DNA from: Roseibium sp. HPY-6 | GTDB lineage: Bacteria; Pseudomonadota; Alphaproteobacteria; Rhizobiales; Stappiaceae | DNA length: 64,000 bases | Assembly: GCF_040530035.1 (NCBI RefSeq) | Contig: NZ_JBEWCD010000001.1 | Coordinates: 1,860,001 to 1,924,000 of the forward strand | Direction: 5' to 3' | In this document: positions 55,300 through 64,000 of the stretch, in pieces | Layout: each line of letters starts with the position of its first letter | Numbering within the stretch: the first letter of the stretch is position 1 | The notes under the pieces: model-generated | Seen by the model: only the letters and a program-made list of their open reading frames with translations | Database searches by the model: none | What the model was told of the DNA's origin: nothing | Program-made: the position numbers and the translations under genes

Positions 55300-56355
55300 T
55301 CACATATTGTAGCGGGCACCATTTGACGTCTTCAGAAAAACGTCCAGCGGAACATCTTCCTGCTTGAGGAACCCCTTCGCAGGAAGCGTGCCGTCTCGCA
55401 CCATTTCAATAACGGCAACGACGGAAGAGGCCGTTGTCCAGGCAATGGCGGTCCGCTCCTTGCCAGCGATTGTCAGCGGTTTCAGGCCTCTTACGAATTC
55501 ACGGCGTTGCATGCGCCCATCCACTTCGCCTTCCGCAGCCACATGAATATAGACAATGTCATCACTGACCGGCGGTTTGGCATTGACCAGGATTTCGCCG
55601 GCTTCGCGGCGCCGGTCGCGCATCAGAAGTTCGTGGAAGAAGAAGTTCATCAGCTTCACATGCCCGGGATACCGCATGGTTTTGTAATCCATGTTCGGCA
55701 CACGGTCCTTGTAAGTCTCACACATGGTACCCAGCCCGCCGGACGTGGTGAAGGCTTCCAGTTCGATGCCGCCGATGACAATCTTTTCGATCCACTCCAT
55801 GGGAGAGACCCATTTGATCTCGCCGTCTTCCAGGACCTCGCAATCATTGAGGTACTCGTTGACGACGCCCTCCGGAGACCAGTTGAAGGAATAGCCCATC
55901 AGTCCCGCGGGGTTCTGCGGCAGGGCGCCGACCCGCATGCGGCAGGACCTGCAACGGTCGAACTCTTCAATCAGGCTGGCGCCCACGATACCGACGAAAC
56001 CCGGAGCCAGACCGCATTGCGGTGCCATGAGACCCTTTGACGATTGGGCCATCTCCACGATCGCCTTTGTCGTCGGCACGTCTTCCGTCAGGTCGAAATA
56101 GTGCAGACCGAGTTCATGAGCCGTGCTGGCCACCCCGACATTGAGAAAATAAGGAAGGCAGGACAAGACCGCTTCAACACCCGATAGAGCGTCTTTCAGC
56201 CTGTCCAAACTGCTGACATCCACTTGCCGCGTTTCGAACGGCAGTTCATGCGACGCAGTGCTGTCGAAACCCGTTACCTGAAAGCCGCTGTCATGCAGCA
56301 GTTCACCCGCCAGTGTGCCGACCTTGCCAAGTCCCAGAACCGCTATCTTCTGCAT
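55300..56355 (-). CDS. Saccharopine dehydrogenase-like oxidoreductase
   Basis: A 351-residue NAD-dependent enzyme of the saccharopine dehydrogenase/lysine 6-dehydrogenase group. The Rossmann loop is AVLGLGKVGTLAGELL at the very N-terminus, and the family words SCLPYFLNVGVASTA and APQCGLAPGFVGIVG follow. I start at 56355 rather than 22 codons earlier, because the ATG there has a GAGGGAAGAG ribosome site and the chain then opens with the nucleotide-binding strand. It is divergent from a LysR gene of the GcvA/ArgP-like type, which probably controls it. Lysine or a related amino acid is the likely substrate; this is inference. Confidence 0.82.
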   Translation of the reverse strand: MQKIAVLGLGKVGTLAGELLHDSGFQVTGFDSTASHELPFETRQVDVSSLDRLKDALSGVEAVLSCLPYFLNVGVASTAHELGLHYFDLTEDVPTTKAIVEMAQSSKGLMAPQCGLAPGFVGIVGASLIEEFDRCRSCRMRVGALPQNPAGLMGYSFNWSPEGVVNEYLNDCEVLEDGEIKWVSPMEWIEKIVIGGIELEAFTTSGGLGTMCETYKDRVPNMDYKTMRYPGHVKLMNFFFHELLMRDRRREAGEILVNAKPPVSDDIVYIHVAAEGEVDGRMQRREFVRGLKPLTIAGKERTAIAWTTASSVVAVIEMVRDGTLPAKGFLKQEDVPLDVFLKTSNGARYNM

Positions 56356-56469
56356 TCGCGCTCTTCCCTCAAAACACTGTTCCGTCGAAAGAATACTCGC
56401 CCTTGACCCGCACAAAAACACCTGAAAAATTGTTGTTTCAATGACTAAAACTCATGCATCGGATTTATC

Positions 56470-57375
56470 ATGGACCGCGACATTCCGATCCCGAGCATTT
56501 CCGTTCTCCGCTGTTTTGAAGCAGCCGCAAAGCACCAAAGCTTCACTGCAGCGGCTGAAGAACTCGGCCTGACCCAGAGCGGCGTCAGCCGACAGGTCAA
56601 GGAACTCGAAGAACAGATCGGCGCCGCGCTCTTTCGCCGGGAAGGCCGGGGCATCAGACTAACCCAAGCTGGTAAGGCTCTGGCAAAAAGCGTCTTTTCA
56701 GACCTTGGAAGATTGCGCCGAACCATCAGCCAGGCCGTTGCGGCAGGAGAAACCCAGGAACTTTTGACGATCGCGGCTCTGCCGACATTTGCAGCCCGCT
56801 GGCTCGTGCCCAGGCTGAACGATTTCAAATCAGGCCGGCCAAACCTTGATCTCATGATTTACAGCCGGACGAAACCGTTTGACCTGCTGGAACAGGGGAT
56901 CGATGTCGCCATCCACTTCGGCGCGAATGACTGGCCCGGCGCAAAACTGACACCGCTGTGCCCCGAGGACCTGATCGCCGTCGCCTCGCCGGACCTTTTA
57001 AATGCGCATCCGGTCGAGCGCAAAGAAGACATTCTCCGAATGCCCTTGCTCCATATGGCCTCGCGCCCGCACTTATGGAAGGCCTTTCAAAAGTCCGTCC
57101 CCGAGGCAACCGGCCGGGTGCAGGTCGGCAGCTATTTTGATCAGTTTTCACTTGTGATCGCAGCAGCTTGCAGCGGCATGGGCGCTGCCATCCTGCCAAC
57201 CTACCTTATCGAAACCGAACTCGCATCAGGTAGCCTCGTCTCCCTCTCCAGTGTCGAAGACGGTTCGGGTCACAACTACTATCTCGCAACACCGCCCGGC
57301 GACCTGACCCCACCCGTTGCCGAATTCCTGACATGGATCCGCGGTCAGGTCACACGCAAGGTTCCGAAAGACTGA
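56470..57375 (+). CDS. LysR-family regulator (GcvA-like)
   Basis: A 301-residue LysR regulator. It opens PSISVLRCFEAAAKHQSFTAAAEELGLTQ, the classic start of the GcvA/AmpR subgroup, with helix-turn-helix at residues about 20-45 and the effector-domain pattern LTIAALPTFAARWLVPRL. It is divergent from the saccharopine dehydrogenase-like gene across 114 bases, the usual arrangement of a regulator and its target. It precedes the aromatic acid operon on the same strand, but a 140-base AT-rich spacer with its own repeat separates the two. Confidence 0.92.
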   Translation: MDRDIPIPSISVLRCFEAAAKHQSFTAAAEELGLTQSGVSRQVKELEEQIGAALFRREGRGIRLTQAGKALAKSVFSDLGRLRRTISQAVAAGETQELLTIAALPTFAARWLVPRLNDFKSGRPNLDLMIYSRTKPFDLLEQGIDVAIHFGANDWPGAKLTPLCPEDLIAVASPDLLNAHPVERKEDILRMPLLHMASRPHLWKAFQKSVPEATGRVQVGSYFDQFSLVIAAACSGMGAAILPTYLIETELASGSLVSLSSVEDGSGHNYYLATPPGDLTPPVAEFLTWIRGQVTRKVPKD

Positions 57376-57437
57376 CACCCGGATGCTCGCCCGAATGAGT
57401 GAGCCGGGAGCGACGTCAATGAATTTATTTTAAGTTT

Positions 57438-57463
57438 GAAATTTTAGACTTGAAGTAAATTTC
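57438..57463. promoter_or_regulatory. Inverted repeats before the aromatic acid operon, candidate MarR site
   Basis: GAAATTT (57438-57444) and AAATTTC (57457-57463) form a 7-bp inverted repeat in the AT-rich spacer before the operon at 57517. A second overlapping imperfect repeat (AAGTTT at 57432, AGACTT at 57446) is nearby. The operon encodes a MarR protein that could bind here. The stretch is far more AT-rich than its surroundings. Confidence 0.4.
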
Positions 57464-57516
57464 GAAACGTGGTTCGCTGATCGGAATGATGGGGCTCGCA
57501 TCATGCGGAGGATCTG

Positions 57517-59814
57517 ATGAGGATAGCCTGTTTAGGCGGAGGGCCAGCCGGCCTCTATTTCGCGATATCCATGAAGCTGCGCGACCCGTCGCACGAGATT
57601 GTGGTTCTGGAACGCAATCGCGCAAACGACACATTCGGATGGGGTGTCGTTCTTTCGGACGATGCCCTCAGCCGGATGGAAGGCAACGATCCGGTCAGCA
57701 CCCAGGCAATCCGCGATCACTTCGCCTATTGGGACGATATCGCCGTCGAACACAACGGCGTGCGCACGGTCTCCGGCGGACACGGGTTTGCAGGCATTGG
57801 CCGCAAGCAGATGCTGATCCTGTTGCAGGAGCGTGCTCGCGAACTCGGCGTGGAAATGCGGTTCGAAACCGAATTCCAGGATGCCGAAACATTTCGCAAG
57901 GACTACGACCTCGTCGTAGCCTCGGACGGTATCAACTCCAGGGTCCGCAACGAATACGAGGCCGTCTTCAAGCCGGATATCGACACACGGCTTTGCAAAT
58001 TCATCTGGCTTGGAACGCATCAGAAATTTGACGACGCCTTCACGTTCATCTTCGAGAAAACGGAGCATGGCTGGATCTGGGCGCACGTCTACCAGTTCGA
58101 CGACAACACCGCGACTTTCATTGTCGAGTGTCTTCAGCCCACCTGGGACGGTTGGGGCTTTGCGGACATGTCGAAGGAGGAGACCGTCGAGACCTGCCGG
58201 AAGATTTTCGAGAAGTATCTCGGCGGCCACGATCTCATGTCCAATGCAGCCCATCTTCGCGGCTCTGCGGTCTGGATGAACTTCCCGCGCGTGATCTGCG
58301 AAAAATGGTACCACGAGAACGTGGTCCTGATGGGAGATGCCGCAGCCACCGGTCATTTTTCGATCGGATCCGGGTCACGCCTGGCGTTCGACAGCGCCAT
58401 TGCGCTCGCGGATTATCTCCACACCGAACCGGACATGGAAACGGCATTCGAGCGGTATCAGGAAGAACGTCGGCTGGAGGTTCTGAGGCTTCAGTCGGCT
58501 GCGCGCAACTCGCTCGAATGGTTTGAAAATGTCGAACGCTATCTCGATCAGGATCCCGTTCAGTTCAACTACAATCTACTGACCCGTTCGCAACGGATCA
58601 GTCATGAGAACCTGCGCCTGCGCGACTCGCAATGGCTTGAGAGCGCGGAACGCTGGTTCATGGACCAGGCGGGCGTGTCGCAAAATGCACCGGTGCGCGC
58701 TCCGATGTTCACGCCTTTCAAGCTACGCGATATGTCGCTCAAGAACCGGGTCGTGGTCTCGCCGATGGCGCAGTACAAGGCAGTCGACGGTGCTCCGACA
58801 GACTGGCACCTGATCCACTACGGCGAACGGGCCAAAGGCGGCGCGGGTCTTGTTTATGTGGAGATGACCTGCGTCAGCGCCGAAGGCCGTATCACCCCAG
58901 GCTGCCCCGGACTTTATGCGCCCGAACACGAGACCGCCTGGAAGCGCCTGACCGACTTCGTCCATACCGAGACGGATGCAAAGATCTGCTGCCAGATCGG
59001 GCACTCAGGCCGCAAGGGGTCGACCCAGATTGGCTGGCAGGAAATGGACGCGCCGCTTGCCGATGGCAACTGGGAACTGGTCTCCGCATCGGCGATCCCG
59101 TGGTCGGCAAACAATGCGACGCCGCGCGAGATCACGCAGGCCGAAATGGCGGATATCAAGGAACAGTTCGTCCGCTCGGCCGAGATGGCGGAGCGCGCTG
59201 GTTTCGACATGATCGAACTTCATGCGGCACACGGTTACCTCCTTTCCTCATTCATCTCTCCGGTCTCGAATGTCCGTACGGACGAATACGGCGGTTCCCT
59301 TGAAAACCGGATGCGCTGGCCGCTGGAGGTCTTCAGGGCCATGCGGGAAGTTTGGCCGCAGGAAAAACCAATGTCGGTGCGCATCTCGGCCAACGACTGG
59401 GTCGGAAGCGAAGGTGTAACGCCAGAGGATGCAGTCGAAATCGCGAGGATGTTCCGCGCTGCAGGAGCCGACCTGATCGACGTTTCTGCCGGCCAGACGA
59501 CGCCGGAGGCAAAGCCGGTTTATGGCCGCATGTTCCAGACACCCTTTTCCGACCAGATCAGGAACGAGGGAGGGCTTCAAACCATGGCCGTCGGCAACAT
59601 CTACGAGGCCGACCACGCCAACTCGATCCTGATGGCCGGACGCGCCGACCTCGTCGCCGTGGGCCGTCCGCATCTCGCTGACCCGTACTGGACACTTCAT
59701 GAAGCCTGCCGGATCGGCGACAGGCATGCGACCGACTGGCCCCTGCCCTACCTTGCCGGCAGAGATCAGGCCTGGCGCCTCGGCGACCGCGACACGGAGA
59801 TCGTTCGCGCATGA
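57517..59814 (+). CDS. 2-aminobenzoyl-CoA monooxygenase/reductase-like fusion
   Basis: A 765-residue two-domain flavoenzyme. Residues about 1-375 form a group A FAD monooxygenase ([17 protein letters not shown] at the N-terminus and [25 protein letters not shown] later). Residues about 395-750 form an old yellow enzyme-type reductase ([36 protein letters not shown]). This fusion is characteristic of the Azoarcus evansii enzyme that hydroxylates and reduces 2-aminobenzoyl-CoA to a non-aromatic ring. Databases often name it bifunctional salicylyl-CoA 5-hydroxylase/oxidoreductase. It heads an operon with beta-oxidation-type genes and a CoA ligase, which fits the anthranilate route best; salicylyl-CoA remains an alternative. 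Confidence 0.87.
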   Translation: MRIACLGGGPAGLYFAISMKLRDPSHEIVVLERNRANDTFGWGVVLSDDALSRMEGNDPVSTQAIRDHFAYWDDIAVEHNGVRTVSGGHGFAGIGRKQMLILLQERARELGVEMRFETEFQDAETFRKDYDLVVASDGINSRVRNEYEAVFKPDIDTRLCKFIWLGTHQKFDDAFTFIFEKTEHGWIWAHVYQFDDNTATFIVECLQPTWDGWGFADMSKEETVETCRKIFEKYLGGHDLMSNAAHLRGSAVWMNFPRVICEKWYHENVVLMGDAAATGHFSIGSGSRLAFDSAIALADYLHTEPDMETAFERYQEERRLEVLRLQSAARNSLEWFENVERYLDQDPVQFNYNLLTRSQRISHENLRLRDSQWLESAERWFMDQAGVSQNAPVRAPMFTPFKLRDMSLKNRVVVSPMAQYKAVDGAPTDWHLIHYGERAKGGAGLVYVEMTCVSAEGRITPGCPGLYAPEHETAWKRLTDFVHTETDAKICCQIGHSGRKGSTQIGWQEMDAPLADGNWELVSASAIPWSANNATPREITQAEMADIKEQFVRSAEMAERAGFDMIELHAAHGYLLSSFISPVSNVRTDEYGGSLENRMRWPLEVFRAMREVWPQEKPMSVRISANDWVGSEGVTPEDAVEIARMFRAAGADLIDVSAGQTTPEAKPVYGRMFQTPFSDQIRNEGGLQTMAVGNIYEADHANSILMAGRADLVAVGRPHLADPYWTLHEACRIGDRHATDWPLPYLAGRDQAWRLGDRDTEIVRA

Positions 59815-60554
59815 GCCTGTCGGATCGACATATCGTGGTGACCGGTGGCGGCAGCGGCGTGGGAGCAGCCTGCGCCCAACTGCTTGCGCGAAACGGAGCG
59901 AAGGTGACGATTTTCGGCCGAACGGAAAAGCCTTTGGCCGAGCAGTCGCTGCCCTACCAGCTTTGCGATGTGACAGATGTAGGAGCCGTTGAGACCGCCT
60001 TTCACGCGGCACGTGAGGCATCAGGCCCTGTCGATATCGTGATCGCAAATGCCGGGGCTGCGGAAAGCACGCCTTTCTCCAAAATGAAACCGCAGATGCT
60101 GGAAGCCATGATGGCCGTAAACTTCTATGGCGTTTCCAACGTCTGGCAAGCGGCCTTGCCGGACATGAAGGCGTCGGGTTGGGGTAGACTTATTGCGATC
60201 GCGTCAACGGCGGGCCTGCGCGGCTACCCCTATGTCAGCGCTTATTGCGCAGCCAAACATGCGGTCGTCGGCCTGACCCGGGCGCTCGGCAAGGAACTTG
60301 CGAAAACCGGGATGACCGTCAATGCGATCTGCCCGGGTTTCGTCGAAACCCCGATGCTCGAAAGATCGATTGAGAATATCATGTCGAAGACCGGCATGAG
60401 CCGTGAGGACGCGGCCAATACCCTCAAGGCGGACAATCCGCAGGGACGTTTCATCCAGGCAGACGAAGTTGCCGAAACCGCGCTATGGCTGTGTTCAGAT
60501 GGTGCAAGATCGATCAACGGCCAGGCGATAAGCCTGTCGGGAGGCGAGTTATGA
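59811..60554 (+). CDS. SDR oxidoreductase of the aromatic CoA pathway
   Basis: A 247-residue short-chain dehydrogenase with the loop [16 protein letters not shown] and the catalytic serine and YxxxK ([10 protein letters not shown] and [11 protein letters not shown]). It overlaps the monooxygenase/reductase gene by four bases (ATGA), and its own stop overlaps the MarR gene in the same way. In the Azoarcus anthranilate clusters an SDR of this kind acts on an intermediate after ring reduction. The residue R/T after the second beta strand (IFGRTEKPL) suggests NADP rather than NAD. Confidence 0.87.
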   Translation: MSLSDRHIVVTGGGSGVGAACAQLLARNGAKVTIFGRTEKPLAEQSLPYQLCDVTDVGAVETAFHAAREASGPVDIVIANAGAAESTPFSKMKPQMLEAMMAVNFYGVSNVWQAALPDMKASGWGRLIAIASTAGLRGYPYVSAYCAAKHAVVGLTRALGKELAKTGMTVNAICPGFVETPMLERSIENIMSKTGMSREDAANTLKADNPQGRFIQADEVAETALWLCSDGARSINGQAISLSGGEL

Positions 60555-61013
60555 CCTCTGCGATAGAACCGATTTCCAAGACACGTCTGCGCGTCTGGCT
60601 CAAACTCCTGAAAACGTCGAACGGCATTGAAGCCGAGATCCGCCGTAACCTGCGTGACCGTCACAACACGACACTGCCGCGTTTCGACGTGATGTCGGCC
60701 CTCGCGCGGTTTCCGGAAGGGCTCAAGATGAGCGACCTCTCCAGCTTCCTCCGCGTGTCCAACGGAAACGTTACGGGCATCGTCGACAAACTGACCGAAG
60801 AAGGCCTTGCGCAACGCGTCGCCGTACCCGGTGACAAGCGGGCTCAGGTCGCGCGGTTGACTGAAAAAGGCAAGTCGGAGTTTGAAAGCCTGGCAAACCA
60901 TCACGAAAGCTGGATTGATACCTTGCTCGACGGTCTTTCTTTTGAAGACCTTGAAGCGCTCTCAGATACGCTTGAGCGTGTTCTGACCCAAAGCACCGAG
61001 AAGGAGCGTGCGG

Positions 61014-61021
<8 letters not shown>
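60551..61021 (+). CDS. MarR-family regulator within the aromatic acid operon
   Basis: A 156-residue MarR-type protein; I start at 60551, where ATGA overlaps the SDR stop. The winged helix reads [22 protein letters not shown], then [20 protein letters not shown]. In related aromatic CoA pathways (BadR- and GenR-type) the effector is the CoA thioester, and the protein represses its own operon. It overlaps the hydratase gene by a few bases, so it is made together with the enzymes it would control. The repeats before 57517 are a candidate operator. Confidence 0.9.
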
Positions 61022-61813
<792 letters not shown>

Positions 61814-61814
<1 letters not shown>

Positions 61815-62959
61815 TGGCGGACAAAACCTTCCTGACCTGGCCGTTTTTCGAAGACCGGCATCGAGCACTGGCCGAAGAGCTGGAGACTTGGGCAGCGGCC
61901 AATCTAGCCCACGTTGATCATGGCGACACTGACGCTGCCTGCAGCCAGCTCGTGGCCGATCTTGGCGATGCCGGATTTCTGCAACTGACAGGATCACCGG
62001 AGGGTGTGCTTGATGTGCGCAGCCTTTGCCTGATCCGCGAAACGCTTGCCCGATATGACGGCCTCGCTGACTTTTCCTTCGCCATGCAGGGTCTCGGGAC
62101 GGGTGCAATTTCCCTCTTCGGAACAGACGCGCAAAAGAAAGACTGGCTGCCGCTCACGCGCAGCGGCAAGGCAATTTCCGCCTTCGCCCTGACCGAACCG
62201 CAGTCGGGGTCCGACGTTGCCAACTCAACCATGACGGCCACGGAAGACGGCGATACATATGTGTTCAACGGCGAAAAAACCTGGATTTCCAATGGCGGGA
62301 TCGCTGACGTCTATACGCTCTTTGCCCGAACGGGCGAAGCACCCGGCGCAAAGGGTCTGTCGGCCTTCGTTGTGACGCCGGACGCCACCGGATTTGAGGT
62401 CGTTGAACGTCTGGAAACCATCGCGCCACATCCACTGGCGACGCTGCGCTTTACCGATTGCCGCATACCCAGATCAAGTTTGATCGGTGCTCCGGGTGCC
62501 GGCTTCAAGGTTGCCATGTCGGTGCTCGATATCTTCCGCTCGACGGTCGCAGCGGCCGCTCTTGGATTTGCAAGGCGCGCGCTCGACGAAGCCCTGCACC
62601 GGGTCACGAGCCGCAAGATCCAGGGCGCGCCACTTTTCGATCTGCAACTTGTGCAAGGGCATATTGCAGACATGGCCCTCGACATCGATGCAGCCGCTCT
62701 CCTCATCTACCGCGCCGCCTGGGCGAAGGACAGCGGCGCGCCGCGTGTCACGCGTGAGGCGGCGATGGCAAAGCTGTTTTCGACCGACCAGGCACAACAG
62801 GTGATCGACAAGGCGGTTCAGCTTCACGGCGGCGACGGTGTGCGCAGCGGCACGACCGTTGAAAAACTCTACCGCGAAATCCGTGCCTTACGTATTTATG
62901 AAGGGGCATCCGACGTTCAGAAGATCATCATCGCACGTCAGGCGCTGCAAAGCCTCTGA
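61814..62959 (+). CDS. Acyl-CoA dehydrogenase
   Basis: A 381-residue FAD enzyme of the acyl-CoA dehydrogenase family. The signatures are [17 protein letters not shown] (substrate/FAD loop), KTWISNGG and the C-terminal [20 protein letters not shown] followed by [12 protein letters not shown], where the glutamate of YEG is in the position of a catalytic base. It is cotranslated with the hydratase gene. In the anthranilate CoA route such an enzyme would oxidise a saturated CoA intermediate formed after ring reduction and deamination; the step is inferred from family and context. Confidence 0.92.
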
Positions 62960-62980
62960 CGGCCAACAGGAGGGGAAGGA

Positions 62981-63439
62981 ATGACCATGACCAACGGACT
63001 TGACGGCGGCATCACCCGCAATGGCGAAGGCTTCGACGGCGTTACCCTCAACATTCTGGGGCAGACCTACTATCCAAAGGCCTGGTGCGAGTCGACATTC
63101 GCTTTTGAAACCAACTCCGAGCCGGGGCAGTTCGTTCCTGTCCACGTTCATCCCACCCAGGACGAATTCATTCTGGTGCAGGAAGGCGAACTCGACCTCA
63201 AATTGGACGGCGAGTGGGTCAAGGCACGCGCAGGCGACCTTGTGCGCATGCCTATGGGAGTACCCCACGGGTATTTCAACAAATCAGACAGTCCCTGTCG
63301 TGCCCTCTTCTGGGTGTCACCAGCCGGAAAACTCAAGGAACTGTTCGACGAACTGCACGAAATGACGGACGTGGAAGCAGTTGTGCGGGTCTCCGCGGAA
63401 CACGATGTCGACTTCCTGCCGCCGGAAGCCAACGAGTAG
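62981..63439 (+). CDS. Cupin-domain protein
   Basis: A 152-residue single-cupin protein. Metal ligands fit HVHPTQDEFILVQEGELDL (two His and a Glu) and the second-motif histidine in MGVPHGYFN. A GGAGGGGAAGG site precedes its ATG. It lies 21 bases after the acyl-CoA dehydrogenase gene in the same operon. Small cupins in aromatic pathways may be dioxygenases, isomerases or binding proteins; the reaction is not known here. Confidence 0.85.
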   Translation: MTMTNGLDGGITRNGEGFDGVTLNILGQTYYPKAWCESTFAFETNSEPGQFVPVHVHPTQDEFILVQEGELDLKLDGEWVKARAGDLVRMPMGVPHGYFNKSDSPCRALFWVSPAGKLKELFDELHEMTDVEAVVRVSAEHDVDFLPPEANE

Positions 63440-63540
63440 CCCGGAAGGCAAATAACTGATTTTTTCGAAAGCGTTAGGGCAACTTGACTGTAGCATACAG
63501 ACGTCGGAATGCTCTGCGGTCCGTTTAACAAAAGGGGAAG

Positions 63541-64000
63541 ATGTCGATCATGGCCGGTACTCTCTCGCCCTCCGCGCATGTGGACACATTTGCACGCGAC
63601 AATCTTCCGCCGGCAGAGCAATGGCCGGACTTCCTGCTTGATGGCTTCGACTATGCGGATCAGCTCAATGTGGCCGTTGAACTGACGGACAAAATGGTTG
63701 AACGGGGATTTGGCGACCACACGGCGCTGATCGGCAACGGCAGGCGCCGGACCTACAAGGAGCTTGCTGACTGGACCAACCGCCTGGCCCATGCACTCAC
63801 CGAGGATTTGGGCGTCAAGCCCGGCAACAGGGTTCTGATCCGCTCCGCAAACAATCCGGCCATGGTCGCCTGTTGGCTGGCGGCGACAAAAGCCGGCGCT
63901 GTCGTCGTCAACACAATGCCGATGCTGCGCGCCGGTGAACTCACAAAGATCGTCGACAAGGCGGAAGTGGAATTCGCTTTGTGCGACACCCGCCTGATGG
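63541..64000 (+). CDS. Aromatic acid CoA ligase (2-aminobenzoate/benzoate type), N-terminal part
   Basis: An open frame of 153 codons that runs off the right edge. The visible part matches the N-terminal domain of benzoate-CoA ligase-type AMP-forming enzymes: LPPAEQWPDFLLDG, LIGNGRRRTYKELADWTNRLAHAL, GNRVLIRSANNPAMVACWLAATKAGAVVV and NTMPMLRAGEL. The phosphate-binding and AMP motifs lie beyond the window. It starts about 100 bases after the cupin gene with AAAGGGGAAG upstream of the ATG. A ligase of this type activates the aromatic acid in the first step of the pathway whose later enzymes precede it. Confidence 0.88.
   Translation, partial: MSIMAGTLSPSAHVDTFARDNLPPAEQWPDFLLDGFDYADQLNVAVELTDKMVERGFGDHTALIGNGRRRTYKELADWTNRLAHALTEDLGVKPGNRVLIRSANNPAMVACWLAATKAGAVVVNTMPMLRAGELTKIVDKAEVEFALCDTRLM

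Noticed and set aside
57517..59814. Reading the fusion flavoenzyme as a plain salicylyl-CoA 5-hydroxylase
   Set aside because: A single hydroxylase would not need the fused old-yellow-enzyme domain; the two-domain build and the beta-oxidation genes fit the 2-aminobenzoyl-CoA enzyme better.

Overview
The window is a compact, GC-rich stretch of chromosome or large plasmid from a marine-type alphaproteobacterium. The gene families and operon styles resemble Roseibium/Labrenzia or Roseobacter-like heterotrophs; that assignment is an inference from gene content only. I see no insertion sequence, prophage, CRISPR array, rRNA or tRNA. Nearly every gene has a recognisable family. Many neighbouring genes overlap by ATGA or TGATG, so operons are easy to read.

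Left third. Positions 1-2892 (minus) hold a polyamine-type ABC importer with a Tat-exported binding protein; its ATPase is cut by the window edge. After a lone aminotransferase (3394-4599) comes a catabolic dehalogenation locus: a self-sufficient reductive dehalogenase fused to an FMN/NAD/[2Fe-2S] reductase (4815-8027), its MarR regulator, and a divergent TRAP transporter (8616-11431). An RND efflux pair, a LysR gene, a DUF900-type lipoprotein/hydrolase split over two frames (16866-18043) and a multi-PAS hybrid kinase with a PhoB-type partner (18211-22367) follow.

Middle. Positions 22425-34686 form a Lap-like surface protein system: a LapG-type periplasmic cysteine protease, a complete type I secretion apparatus, a large FecR/cadherin-like/metzincin/RTX substrate with a plausible LapG cleavage site, and a CHASE2 cyclase. 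Positions 34702-41192 encode what looks like the whole non-phosphorylating L-fucose pathway: mutarotase, dehydrogenase, lactonase, a UxaA-family dehydratase, a keto-deoxy-fuconate dehydrogenase and a diketo hydrolase. A GntR repressor sits beside a perfect 14-bp palindrome. Positions 42691-47441 carry a methionine catabolism locus (mdeA-like methionine gamma-lyase, mdeB-like E1 2-oxoacid dehydrogenase) with two Lrp-type regulators and clear inverted repeats.

Right third. Positions 47631-55242 are the least explained part and the best candidate for an undescribed system. A perfect leader hairpin precedes a cyclase/ATPase/TPR regulator. Then come YcaO and TfuA (a peptide-backbone thioamidation pair), a thermolysin-like cytoplasmic metallopeptidase, and two small unrecognised proteins that may be paralogues; the second ends in its only cysteine. 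After a saccharopine-dehydrogenase-like gene and a divergent LysR gene, 57517-64000 encode an aerobic CoA-thioester pathway for an aromatic acid, most probably 2-aminobenzoate (anthranilate), with its MarR regulator inside the operon. The CoA ligase runs off the right edge.
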